A stretch of DNA of 56,645 bases from an uncultured Bacteroidales bacterium. Its GTDB lineage: Bacteria; Bacteroidota; Bacteroidia; Bacteroidales; P3. Below are positions 1 through 8,060 of this stretch, one piece after another. Location of the stretch: contig CAMIVE010000010.1 in the NCBI GenBank assembly GCA_946401725.1, positions 1 to 56,645 on the forward strand. Direction: 5' to 3'. Position 1 is the stretch's first letter, and every line of letters starts with the position of its first letter. Under the pieces are notes generated by a model. That model did no database searches, had not been told where the DNA came from, and saw only the letters and a program-made list of their open reading frames with translations. The position numbers and the translations under genes are program-made.

Positions 1-2
1 AT

Positions 3-824
3 CAATATAGATACAATTGTAAAATTACCCCAAATTCCACCGGCAAGGAGTTAGACGCGGAAACGGGCTTCTCATACTTCGGTGCGAGGTACCTCGATCA
101 CACCCTCACCACCGCCTGGCTAAGCGTCGACCCGATGGCGGACAAGTATCCGAGCATTAGTCCTTATGCCTATTGTGCGTGGAATCCGTTGAAGTTGGTG
201 GATCCAAATGGGAGGGATACTTCTTATTATAATTTAGATGGTGGGAAGAATCCACTATTTGTAAAAAAAGGAGGTTCTGATATCAATATGATGATCGTTA
301 CTAGAAAGAAAGTTGATGAAAAATCCTTTAATAAAGGAGGATATTATGCTTTTGATGTAAATGATATTGATTTCAAAAAAATGGATGAAATGTATAATAA
401 TTCTGCAGGGGAAGGGGCAGACGAATGGTATTATAGGGTACGAAAAGATGGAACTTCAACGACTCCCGAAGAACTGGGACCCTATGGGGGAAAGGTTCAA
501 TTTGCTGAAGATGATCTGTTCAATGTTCACACACATACGCTTGATGATGCAGTGAAATCCAATAGTTCTAACCTTGATCCCTCTATGGATAAAGATTGCG
601 TTGGTATAGGTAATAGATTTGGAATAATTCTTGGCTACAGCATAAAAGAAGGAACATCGTCAGGCGCATCTTTTAGCAATGGCAGCACTGCAAATAGAGA
701 TGGTTTCATACGGTCTGTGAGTTTTTATGACCATAAAGGTAAGATTGAACTTGGCGGTAAATCACCCACATATGAAACGTTTAAAAAAAAGGTAAAGAAT
801 CTACAAACGGTAACGAACCAATAA
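3..824 (+). CDS. Rhs tip with JAMM-like C-terminal toxin domain (5' partial)
   Basis: The frame is open to the left edge, so this is the 3' end of a longer Rhs/YD-repeat gene. The first ~75 codons encode the conserved Rhs core end (GKELDAETG, YFGARYLD, LSVDPMADKYP, SPYAYCAWNP, DPNGRD), which marks the cut between the conserved shell and the variable toxin. Numbering from the ATG at 135, the variable domain has an EWYY motif (E97), VHTHT (H132, H134) and DPSMDKD (149-154). That order (Glu, HxH, Ser/Asp) matches JAMM/JAB metallopeptidases, although the final SxxD is imperfect (D at S+2 and S+4). Rhs proteins are polymorphic toxins; a peptidase activity is inference. A small exported protein follows one base after the stop and is the natural immunity candidate. 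Low G+C in the variable half suggests a recently exchanged cassette. Confidence 0.8.
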   Translation, partial: QYRYNCKITPNSTGKELDAETGFSYFGARYLDHTLTTAWLSVDPMADKYPSISPYAYCAWNPLKLVDPNGRDTSYYNLDGGKNPLFVKKGGSDINMMIVTRKKVDEKSFNKGGYYAFDVNDIDFKKMDEMYNNSAGEGADEWYYRVRKDGTSTTPEELGPYGGKVQFAEDDLFNVHTHTLDDAVKSNSSNLDPSMDKDCVGIGNRFGIILGYSIKEGTSSGASFSNGSTANRDGFIRSVSFYDHKGKIELGGKSPTYETFKKKVKNLQTVTNQ

Positions 825-825
825 A

Positions 826-1446
826 ATGGAAAAGCTCACATTATCTCTTATTTTTCTTCTTGTCATAATCCCAGAATCACACTGTCAAGATATTTGCAAT
901 TGTGATACGGTTAGGAAAGAGAAGCACCTTATCACAGAAGAATGCATTGATAGTACCGGGGAAGTTTTTTTTAGGGTCTCTCGGCCCGGCTGTGTCCTAA
1001 TAGGCCTTGATGCCCGTCCTATGAATGACAATGGTCCGATAATATCTATATGTCTCCCGTATGATACGTACTTCTCTGAAGGGGGTAAAGATTATGATGT
1101 AGCATTCTATACATACGGATTTGTTGAGGATCAATTTATGGTTATATTAATAGATAAGAACAAAAAGATAGAGCACCTTTTCGATTTCGATTCAATCCTT
1201 TCAGAAGAAGACCTTTCGGCATTTATAGAACATGTTGGTGGTTGGATACCCCTCAATGAGGAATCCGATGACATATTAACACAACTTTTTGATAGGACGC
1301 CTAAAACGCAAGAGGGTAGGACTACAATGGCAATCAAAGGTAAATATTCTCAAATTCTTCTCTACAATATTATAAATGAAAACCTCGAAGATTTTATTGA
1401 TTCCGCAGTGTCCTTATATCTATATGAATTAAAACGTATCCAATAA
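826..1446 (+). CDS. Small exported protein, candidate immunity protein for the first Rhs tip
   Basis: 206 aa, not recognised as any family. Residues 1-20 form a signal peptide (MEK, then a leucine/isoleucine-rich core ending SHCQ); the mature part is acidic with an early CNC motif and no further membrane segment. It starts one base after the stop of the Rhs tip, the position where polymorphic-toxin immunity genes lie. If it is the immunity protein, its export implies the toxin acts in the periplasm or at the envelope. It could equally be an unrelated cargo gene carried with the cassette. Low G+C like the toxin domain. Confidence 0.6.
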   Translation: MEKLTLSLIFLLVIIPESHCQDICNCDTVRKEKHLITEECIDSTGEVFFRVSRPGCVLIGLDARPMNDNGPIISICLPYDTYFSEGGKDYDVAFYTYGFVEDQFMVILIDKNKKIEHLFDFDSILSEEDLSAFIEHVGGWIPLNEESDDILTQLFDRTPKTQEGRTTMAIKGKYSQILLYNIINENLEDFIDSAVSLYLYELKRIQ

Positions 1447-1455
1447 GGTATATAA

Positions 1456-1525
1456 GTTGCCCGATGCGGCGGATGTTCCAGTCGCGTATTGTTGCCCGAT
1501 GCGGCGGATGTTCCAGTTGCGTATA
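1456..1525. repeat. Two 35-bp direct repeats between Rhs cassettes
   Basis: Two back-to-back copies of a 35-bp unit (1456-1490 and 1491-1525), beginning GTTGCCCGATGCGGCGGATG, differing at only a few positions. They sit ten bases after the stop of the first candidate immunity gene and before the second Rhs tip. The GCGGCGGAT core resembles the GCGGCAGAT in the arms of the inverted-repeat element at 13088-13296. Confidence 0.85.
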
Positions 1526-1575
1526 GTTGCGGCAGATTTGTAATTTGACGCAAAATATTATAAGGATTTCCAAAT
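1526..1575. repeat. Degenerate copy of the MITE-like element at 13088-13296
   Basis: The stretch begins GTTGCGGCAGATTTG, as in an arm of the inverted-repeat element at 13088. It then runs into TTGACGCAA and ATTATAAGGATTT, which match the reverse complement of that element's centre (about 13170-13205). The intervening part of the arm is missing, so this looks like an internally deleted relic. It lies exactly between two Rhs cassettes. Confidence 0.6.
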
Positions 1576-1630
1576 CCACAAAAACACAATATAATAGTCC
1601 ATCAAACGTTACGTCAATAAAATCAGTGTT

Positions 1631-2521
1631 TTGGAAATGTTCGGAAACATATCAAATTGTCAAGTCATCGCTTTCGGAAACGCCGAAAATGGTCGTTTGT
1701 GGAGTTTTCAAAATACTGATAATCAATATGGATATAGTCGCAAAATCACTCCGAATTCCACCGGCAAGGAGTTAGATGCTGAAACAGGGTATTCCTACTT
1801 CGGAGCGAGGTACCTTGACCACACCCTCATCACCGCCTGGCTGAGTGTGGATCCGATGGCGGATAAGTATCCTAGTATAAGCCCGTATGCTTATTGCGCA
1901 TGGAACCCGGTGAAGCTAGTGGATCCGGATGGGAGAGATACCATTTATGTAAATTTGGATAAAGGTACAATTAATCGAATAAAATCCGACGGCGACCATA
2001 GTATTCTTTATTATAAAAATGGAGAACTTGTATATTCGGAACCAATCCAAAAAGACAAATGCTCTTTTCGCACAAACTCATATGATTTAAAGTATATTAA
2101 AGATAATAAAGAATTGAAATGCCATAATGAACATTTATTATGTAGTGATATCAAGATAGGGGAACAGATTTTTGAAAAGATAGCAAATATTGGTTCCTCC
2201 GTGGAATGGGATTATTATTCAATGACACAAGACTACGGAGATTTATCGTCATCTGGAATTACGAACGAAACGATACATTATAAAGAACAATATACATCAG
2301 AGACTGTGGTTTTTTGGGATCATTATCATCCCACAAACTCCTCCGACTGTTTCTACCCATCCTATTCAGATCAGGATCATGCGAGAGAATTGAACGGCGT
2401 CAGATGTACAATTTTTTCAGAAGGCCGCTCCATGGATTTTAATAAATATGTTCCTTCTCATAGGAATGGGTATATCACTTTACCAAAATTTAGACAGCTA
2501 TGGTACCGATTCGCAAGATAA
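1631..2521 (+). CDS. Orphan Rhs tip with canonical JAMM-motif C-terminal domain
   Basis: 296 aa. Residues ~32-102 repeat the Rhs core end of the first cassette almost exactly (ITPNSTGKELDAETG, YFGARYLD, LSVDPMADKYP, DPDGRD) but lack the rest of an Rhs shell, so this is an orphan tip. The ATG at 1631 is the first in frame; residues 1-30 may be read-through of junk. The variable domain (~103-296) shows VEWDYY (E192), DHYHP (H231, H233) and YPSYSDQD (S244, D247), a full E..HxHP-x9-SxxD JAMM signature. Its EWxYY motif is shared with the first cassette although the rest differs. Role: reserve toxin tip exchangeable by recombination in the ~200-bp core homology. The 3' end overlaps the next gene by 22 bases. 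Confidence 0.8.
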   Translation: MEMFGNISNCQVIAFGNAENGRLWSFQNTDNQYGYSRKITPNSTGKELDAETGYSYFGARYLDHTLITAWLSVDPMADKYPSISPYAYCAWNPVKLVDPDGRDTIYVNLDKGTINRIKSDGDHSILYYKNGELVYSEPIQKDKCSFRTNSYDLKYIKDNKELKCHNEHLLCSDIKIGEQIFEKIANIGSSVEWDYYSMTQDYGDLSSSGITNETIHYKEQYTSETVVFWDHYHPTNSSDCFYPSYSDQDHARELNGVRCTIFSEGRSMDFNKYVPSHRNGYITLPKFRQLWYRFAR

Positions 2522-3198
2522 TAAAAATAATTCTATGGGGTATAGTCTCATCTATTTCTTTTGGATGTTATGGACAAAATATTTATAAATCCAGCACTAT
2601 ATACTTTAATATGGATACTTCACGGTGCGTGAATAAGGATACCCAATTCAGAGAAGAAGATAGACTTAATCACGATTCGGACTCTTGTATATTTGAAAAA
2701 AACATAGATATTCCTGTTGTGACAGTAAACGATGATAATATTATTCACCTAATAGACTCTTGCTTAAACGATTCCTATAAGTGTGATTATTTACTATTTC
2801 CGGATTCTTCAGGCTTTTTTGTGGAGTTACTTATTTTTGACAAAACAGAGGATTCCTTGACTTTAGGTTTGTCCATAACACCAATTTCTAATTATTATAT
2901 GGCGGATATACTGGCAGACTGGAGAAATGAAGTGGTATATGAGTGGTATGGCCGTAATTTTAAGGATGTGCAAGGCTGTTTCCTTTATAAGGGCATTGTG
3001 TGTGTGGTGACTTCTTTTGGCAGCGTGGATTATGATAGAGCTTCCTGTCTGTTCTCTGGTACTCATTCTACAATACGGATAGCACTCTTTTCCCCGATTG
3101 TAAAGAAAATAACACAGGGTGTCCGACCTAATTACTATTACTATTTTAACGAATGTGGCCACGAACACAAACCTACAGAATTAAAAAAGTATGACTGA
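2500..3198 (+). CDS. Exported protein, candidate immunity protein for the orphan Rhs tip
   Basis: 232 aa, no recognised family. The N-terminus (MVPIRKIIKI, hydrophobic core, then CYGQN) reads as a signal peptide, possibly with a lipobox-like Cys at SFGCYG. The mature region has several cysteines and ends in a Tyr-rich stretch (PNYYYYF). It overlaps the end of the orphan Rhs tip by 22 bases, so the two are likely translated together; that coupling is the main reason to call it immunity. Like the first candidate it appears exported. AT-rich composition matches the cassette. Confidence 0.6.
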   Translation: MVPIRKIIKIILWGIVSSISFGCYGQNIYKSSTIYFNMDTSRCVNKDTQFREEDRLNHDSDSCIFEKNIDIPVVTVNDDNIIHLIDSCLNDSYKCDYLLFPDSSGFFVELLIFDKTEDSLTLGLSITPISNYYMADILADWRNEVVYEWYGRNFKDVQGCFLYKGIVCVVTSFGSVDYDRASCLFSGTHSTIRIALFSPIVKKITQGVRPNYYYYFNECGHEHKPTELKKYD

Positions 3199-3204
3199 TT
3201 AATT

Positions 3205-4011
3205 ATGTACAACCGTTTCTCCATAAAAAAAATATCATTATTGATACTTCTATTACCCTTTTTTTTCTTTTCATGTATTAATCATCAATTTGAGTATACT
3301 GATTATGATGCACTATTTGAAAAAGATATGGTTCTTGTAGAAGGAGGATGGTTTGTCATGGGATGTTTGGACGACAACTGGATTGAGGGTTCTTATTGCC
3401 ATTCTGAGGATTGCCCAGAGCACATGGTCTATATTGACAGTTTTTTTATCGGAAAATACGAAGTGACTTTCGAACAATGGAAGACTGTGATGGGAGAATA
3501 CCCTAAATGTTTTAATGAAAAATATTTAGAAAACAATGTCCCATTTTATAAACAATCTCCCATTTTTCGTGTAACATGGAATGAATGTCAGGAGTTTATT
3601 GCAAAACTGAACAAAGGAAGCAAAAAAAAATACAGAATGCCCACCGAAGCGGAATGGGAATATGCGGCAAAAGGGGGAATAAAAACCCAGAACTATATTT
3701 TTAGTGGCAGTGACAGTGCATCGGATGTGGCTGTTATAGGAAATGGGCCGAGATTAGTAGGCTCATTAAAACCAAACGAATTGGGACTGTTCGACATGAG
3801 TGGGAATGTAAAAGAATGGTGCTCGGATTGGTATGACAACTACACTGCAACCAGACAGATAAATCCAAAAGGTGCGGACTCGGGCACATCCCGCGTTGTC
3901 AGAGGAGGGTCTTATTCTTCAGGTTCAGTATATTACGCTGTAAAAAAAAGAGATTCTTCAGACCCTGATAAAAAGGGAGATATCGGTTTGCGGCTCGTTA
4001 TGGAACTGTGA
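3205..4011 (+). CDS. FGE-sulfatase-fold lipoprotein (SUMF1/GldJ-K-like), probably non-catalytic
   Basis: 268 aa. The N-terminus has a lipobox (FFFFSC, Cys ~24), so an envelope lipoprotein is likely. The body shows the formylglycine-generating-enzyme fold landmarks: VEGGWFVMG, a YIDSFFIGKYEVTFEQW block, RMPTEAEWEYAA, GLFDMSGNVKEW and RVVRGGSY ... IGLRLV. The catalytic cysteines that true FGE carries after RGGSW are missing (RGGSYSSG), so a structural or binding role is more likely than enzyme activity. It is six bases downstream of the second Rhs immunity candidate and shares its AT-rich composition. Other FGE-fold proteins such as GldK (13454-15004) have secretion roles; a link here is inference. 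Confidence 0.8.
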   Translation: MYNRFSIKKISLLILLLPFFFFSCINHQFEYTDYDALFEKDMVLVEGGWFVMGCLDDNWIEGSYCHSEDCPEHMVYIDSFFIGKYEVTFEQWKTVMGEYPKCFNEKYLENNVPFYKQSPIFRVTWNECQEFIAKLNKGSKKKYRMPTEAEWEYAAKGGIKTQNYIFSGSDSASDVAVIGNGPRLVGSLKPNELGLFDMSGNVKEWCSDWYDNYTATRQINPKGADSGTSRVVRGGSYSSGSVYYAVKKRDSSDPDKKGDIGLRLVMEL

Positions 4012-4017
4012 AGAATG

Positions 4018-4061
4018 TCTTTCTTTTTGAGTTGATGACTCAAGTATAGTCCAAAGAAAGA
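4018..4061. terminator. Hairpin between convergent genes
   Basis: An outer inverted repeat TCTTTCTTT/AAAGAAAGA (4018-4026, 4053-4061) encloses an inner TTGAGT/ACTCAA stem (4027-4032, 4038-4043). It sits between the stop of the FGE-like gene and the stop of the minus-strand LuxR gene, a sensible place for a bidirectional terminator. Confidence 0.45.
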
Positions 4062-4062
4062 T

Positions 4063-4653
4063 CTACTCCATCAGATTGTGAATCATGGCATAGACGGCCA
4101 GACCGGCTACAGACTTGATACCGGTCTTGTGGGTGATGTTCTTGCGGTGGGAATTGACGGTATGGATAGAGATATGCAACGTATCGGCTATTTCCTTACT
4201 GCTCAAACCCTTAGCAACAAGGACAAGTACATCGGTCTCACGTTCGCTGAGCTCGTAGTTCTCCGTCTGCTCCACCGTTTCGCCTTCGTTGGCAACTGCA
4301 TCGAGCGCCTCGCTCAACACAGCGCATATCGCACTGCGCGAGGCTCTGATATCGACGACATAACGGAAATGCTCCATCACCGACGACGCGACATACTGAT
4401 AGACCAACGCCACAACAGGCATCGAAGGACGCAGCTGTGCAATGGCGGACAGCTGCTTGGACGCCGACGACAACAAAGTGGGATTGACTATCAGCAGATC
4501 GGGACTGACCACAGGAAGTCGCTCCATTAGCGCCTCCGCATCATGCATGGGCGAAAGGAGATGATAACGCTTGGTGTCTGTAAGCATAGCCGACAACCCC
4601 TCCACGATAATCTCTGAGGGCTCGACAATCAAGACTGAGACTAATGGGTTCAT
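4063..4653 (-). CDS. LuxR/NarL-type regulator with degenerate receiver domain
   Basis: 196 aa from the ATG at 4653. That start is preferred over one seven codons upstream because it forms an ATGA overlap with the stop of the hemerythrin gene and has AAAGGAG at the right distance. The N-terminal ~120 residues have a receiver fold (SVLIVEPSEIIVEGL; PDLLIVNPTLL). However, the acidic pair is Glu-Pro (E11) and the phospho-acceptor position is Asn57, so phosphorylation is unlikely. The C-terminus is a LuxR helix-turn-helix (LSERETDVLVLVAKGLSSKE, TVNSHRKNI). It probably regulates genes in response to whatever the coupled hemerythrin protein senses (O2, NO or redox; inference). Confidence 0.85.
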   Translation of the reverse strand: MNPLVSVLIVEPSEIIVEGLSAMLTDTKRYHLLSPMHDAEALMERLPVVSPDLLIVNPTLLSSASKQLSAIAQLRPSMPVVALVYQYVASSVMEHFRYVVDIRASRSAICAVLSEALDAVANEGETVEQTENYELSERETDVLVLVAKGLSSKEIADTLHISIHTVNSHRKNITHKTGIKSVAGLAVYAMIHNLME

Positions 4654-5342
4654 TTCACACTCCTTTCCAACCACGCGAAATAGGGAACGAGTATCTTCTC
4701 CTCTATCAACGCATGTTTCTGTATGTCGGCCGACAGTTGGAGGATGTCGAACACCAGCTCCATGGTCTCTTCAGGCAGCACATTGCCCGGAAGGTACTTA
4801 TAGACTATCTGCGTCAGGTCGTTCAATTTGTCCACCAGTCCATTATGCGACTGGTCCTGATGGGCACAGGTACCCGGCTGCGGACGCAGGCCTTCATGTA
4901 ACCGCTGCAGATTGGGGAAGTCGTAGTTTTCCTCTGTCTGGAAATGGGCTGCTACCTCACTCCGGAAATCGGCATAGAACTGCTTCAGCACCGTCCCATA
5001 ACGGGGGGTACTACGGTCGGCGATATGGTTCAGATGGGCCTCAATATGCGGCAAACGTTCCTGCAGATAGTAGTCATGCGAAGCCTTCAGATAAGGCACC
5101 AACGGCCGCATGTCTATTGTTTTCAATTCCTCAATAGAGGGCAGATAGTGGTCGAAGGAGTAAAGGTTACAAATCAAAAGCATGAAATCGACCGGCACCT
5201 GGTTGGCCTGGCAGACCTCGCGCACCGATTTCTCACCGAAACCCAAAGGGATGTTGAATCGCGGGAGCAACAAGATGATATTGTGATTGGCAGCGATTAA
5301 ATCGGCCAGTTTCATGTGTGGAGTAAAGAGCGATGAATGCAT
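4650..5342 (-). CDS. Hemerythrin (HHE) domain protein, RIC/ScdA-like
   Basis: 230 aa, cytoplasmic. The N-terminal ~60 residues resemble the ScdA_N region (LLPRFNIPLGFGEKSVREVC) but lack the CPF cysteine of true RIC/ScdA. The rest is a four-helix hemerythrin domain with di-iron ligands in order: SHDYYLQERLPHIEAHL, EVAAHFQTEE, HQDQSHNGLVDKL and QKHALIEEKILVPY. Such proteins bind O2 or NO at a non-haem di-iron site or help repair iron-sulfur clusters. It is the first gene of a pair with the LuxR regulator (ATGA overlap), suggesting a sensor/regulator unit. Its leader carries the 18-bp tandem repeat. Confidence 0.85.
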   Translation of the reverse strand: MHSSLFTPHMKLADLIAANHNIILLLPRFNIPLGFGEKSVREVCQANQVPVDFMLLICNLYSFDHYLPSIEELKTIDMRPLVPYLKASHDYYLQERLPHIEAHLNHIADRSTPRYGTVLKQFYADFRSEVAAHFQTEENYDFPNLQRLHEGLRPQPGTCAHQDQSHNGLVDKLNDLTQIVYKYLPGNVLPEETMELVFDILQLSADIQKHALIEEKILVPYFAWLERSVK

Positions 5343-5367
5343 GGTTGGTATGTTGATAGGTTTATAA

Positions 5368-5439
5368 GGGTCGTTTCACTTGAAAGGGTCGTTTCACTTG
5401 AAAGGGTCGTTTCACTTGAAAGGTTCGCTGCGCTTGAAA
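5368..5439. repeat. 18-bp tandem repeat in the leader of the hemerythrin gene
   Basis: Three perfect copies of GGGTCGTTTCACTTGAAA (5368-5385, 5386-5403, 5404-5421) and a fourth diverged copy (5422-5439). Read on the coding (minus) strand this is the phrase CCTTTCAAGTGAAACGA, which also occurs in the leader of yebC (48510-48535). The rest of 5440-5518 continues with the same CCCTTTCAA-type words; no gene is seen there. Confidence 0.9.
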
Positions 5440-5518
5440 GGGATTAAAGGGGCGCTATGTGGGTTGAAAGGGTTTGGTGACTTGCTTTATTGAGTAACGA
5501 CTGATATTTACAAAATAA

Positions 5519-8020
5519 TTAATTATCAGTCACATACACTCGTTTTACTCGTGGCGAAACGGCGGTGAGCAGTTCGTATGGGATGGTGCCGGCCGCTTCC
5601 GCCATGCGACAGAGCGATTCGGCCGTGCCAAACAAGACTACCTCATCACCTTCTTCGCAAGGGATGTCGGTCACATCCAAGAAGCACATATCCATACAGA
5701 TGCTTCCAATGATAGGTGCCAACGATTCGCCCACCTGCACTGCCCCGTGGCCATAGCCCAGATGGCGTGAAAGACCGTCGGCATAGCCAATCGGGATGAT
5801 GGCGATGCGTGAATCGCGCTCCGCTACCCAGCGACGGTTGTAACCCACCGAATCACCGGCAGGAATATCCTTGATTTGCGAGATGCGTGTCTTGAGCGTG
5901 CTGACGGGAGCCAGACATTTCTGCACATCAGGCTCAGGCGAAACGCCATACAGTCCGATACCCAGTCGCACCATGTCCATCTGCGCCTCGGGGAACCGGG
6001 TGATGCCCGACGAATTGAGGATATGACACAGGATATCGCTGTCGGGAAGCAACGACTTGAGCAGCGAGGAGCCCTGACGGAAAGAGGCAATCTGCTGGCG
6101 CGTAAAATCATCCATTGCGGGGTCTTCGCTGCAGGCCAGATGAGAGAAAACGGACCGTACCCGCAGGGGACAGTCGGAGGCTTTCAGCCGACGGGCGAGT
6201 TCAGGCATGTCGTCGGACGAGAAACCCAGCCGGTGCATGCCCGTATCGAGTTCCACATGGATGGGAATGGGGTGCTCAGTGCCTGTATACAGACGCGCCG
6301 CCTCCGAGAAGAGCTCAAGGATACGGAAACTGTAGATGTCGGGCTCCAGTTCATAACGAATGATACTGTTGAAGCTCTCCTCCTCTGGGTTCATCACCAT
6401 GATGGGGAGCTTGATACCGTTGCGACGCAGTTCCACACCTTCGTCACAATAGGCGACGGTAAGATAGTCCACATGATTGAACTGCAACGTGTTGGCAACT
6501 TCCACCTTGCCAGCTCCGTAGGAGGAGGCCTTGACCATGGCCATCAACTTGGTGGTGGGCTGGATTCGCGACCGGTAGTAGTTGACATTCTGCACAATGG
6601 AGTCAAGATTGACCTCCATGATGGTCTCATGGGATTTACGCTGCAGCATCTTGGCGATATGCTCGAAGCAGAACACTCGCGCCCCTTTGAGCAGAATGGT
6701 CTCGTTCTGGAATTCAGAGAAAGGATGCTGACGGATAAACTCCGCTGTCGAAGGGTAGAAATAGGTGGTGAAGGCACTGAACTGCTCCCTGTTGCGGATT
6801 AAGGCTTCGCCGATGCCGATGAATTTGGTAATACCACGCTGACTGATGAGCGAAGCCACTTGCGAGTAGAGCTCCTGCTCGGGAACGCCCGACTGAAGGA
6901 AGTCGCTCATGATAAGCGTCTTGTGGAAATGCTGGTGCTCTTGCTGAATGAAATCGAGTGCGATGGACAGCGAATTGATATCCAGGCTGTAACCATCGTT
7001 GATAAGCAGGCAGTTGTTGATGCCTTCGTCCATCTCCAGACGCATGGCCACCGGAGCCAGATGGCGGCAGCGCTCCACAATCTCGTCACCCTCATAGCCG
7101 AGGTAGAAAAGCAGCGAAACGCAGTGCATGGCATTCTCGATGGAGGCACGGTCCACAAATGGTATCTCGACATCATACCCGATGGAGTTATAGATGACTT
7201 TCAGCACGGTGGAACGCTCCTGCACCTGTGTGGCGGCCAGCTGTACCTGGTTCTCGTCTGACGAACCCCAGGTGAAACGGTTCAGCTGGCGCAGACTCTC
7301 TTTCTCCGAGACAACAGAGTGGATGTCTTTGTGGTCGGAGCAGTAGATCAACACCTCGCAATGGGTGAAGAGCTGGAGTTTCTCGGCGATTTTCTGGTAA
7401 CGGGTGAGGAAATTCTCGTCGTGTGCCTGCCCGATATTGGTGAAGATGCCGATGGTGGGACGGATGACATTCTTCAACGCCTCCATCTTGCCGGCCTCGG
7501 AGATGCCGGCCTCGAAGACGGCGAAGTCATGTTCCGGGGCCATCTGCCATACGGAAAGGGGCACACCGATCTGGGAGTTGTAACTCTTGGGGCTGGAGAC
7601 GATATGGTGGTCGGAGGCCAGCAACTGGACAATCCAGTCCTTGACGATAGTCTTGCCGTTGCTTCCGGTCACACCGACGACAGGGATGTTGAACTGCTGC
7701 CGATGGCATTCAGCCAACCGCTGCAGCATGGCGACCACATCCTTTACAAACCAGAAATTGGCCTTGGAAAGCATCTGCAACTCGGTCTGCAACGCTTCAT
7801 CCAGATCGTTGCACAGAACAAAATTACGCACTCCTTTGGCATACAACTCGGAGATGTAGTTGGCGCCGTTGTTGCGCTTGGTGCGGATGGCGAAGAAAAG
7901 GGTGTCGGAAGCATCGGTCACTTTACGGCTGTCGGTGAGGATACGCGTGAAGGAGGCCTCCGGGCTGCCAATGCTGGTGACAGCTGGTTTCAGGATGGTG
8001 GATAGCTCACTGGTGGTCAT
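5519..8020 (-). CDS. Bifunctional MurF-type ligase / alanine racemase
   Basis: 833 aa fusion, a known Bacteroidota arrangement. Residues ~1-455 are a Mur ligase: Walker A VVGVTGSNGKT (114-124), then the SYNSQIGVPLS and GISEAGKME blocks. Residues ~468-833 are a fold-type III alanine racemase: PLP lysine K497 in AMVKASSYGAG, the LDTGMHRLG strand, and IPIGYADG and GSICMDM near the end. The racemase supplies D-Ala. The ligase half would add D-Ala-D-Ala to UDP-MurNAc-tripeptide, but a stand-alone MurF exists at 32699-34105, so whether this half is catalytic is open. Last gene of a run grpE-dnaJ-DUF2851-murF/alr. Confidence 0.93.
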   Translation of the reverse strand: MTTSELSTILKPAVTSIGSPEASFTRILTDSRKVTDASDTLFFAIRTKRNNGANYISELYAKGVRNFVLCNDLDEALQTELQMLSKANFWFVKDVVAMLQRLAECHRQQFNIPVVGVTGSNGKTIVKDWIVQLLASDHHIVSSPKSYNSQIGVPLSVWQMAPEHDFAVFEAGISEAGKMEALKNVIRPTIGIFTNIGQAHDENFLTRYQKIAEKLQLFTHCEVLIYCSDHKDIHSVVSEKESLRQLNRFTWGSSDENQVQLAATQVQERSTVLKVIYNSIGYDVEIPFVDRASIENAMHCVSLLFYLGYEGDEIVERCRHLAPVAMRLEMDEGINNCLLINDGYSLDINSLSIALDFIQQEHQHFHKTLIMSDFLQSGVPEQELYSQVASLISQRGITKFIGIGEALIRNREQFSAFTTYFYPSTAEFIRQHPFSEFQNETILLKGARVFCFEHIAKMLQRKSHETIMEVNLDSIVQNVNYYRSRIQPTTKLMAMVKASSYGAGKVEVANTLQFNHVDYLTVAYCDEGVELRRNGIKLPIMVMNPEEESFNSIIRYELEPDIYSFRILELFSEAARLYTGTEHPIPIHVELDTGMHRLGFSSDDMPELARRLKASDCPLRVRSVFSHLACSEDPAMDDFTRQQIASFRQGSSLLKSLLPDSDILCHILNSSGITRFPEAQMDMVRLGIGLYGVSPEPDVQKCLAPVSTLKTRISQIKDIPAGDSVGYNRRWVAERDSRIAIIPIGYADGLSRHLGYGHGAVQVGESLAPIIGSICMDMCFLDVTDIPCEEGDEVVLFGTAESLCRMAEAAGTIPYELLTAVSPRVKRVYVTDN

Positions 8021-8060
8021 TCGAAATGGGTAGATTAAGTTACATATATAATGGTCCCCG

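Noticed and set aside
3205-4011. Active formylglycine-generating enzyme
   Set aside because: Catalytic cysteines are missing and no sulfatase gene is nearby.
5368-5439. CRISPR or operator array
   Set aside because: Head-to-tail 18-bp units with no spacers; better described as a leader tandem repeat.
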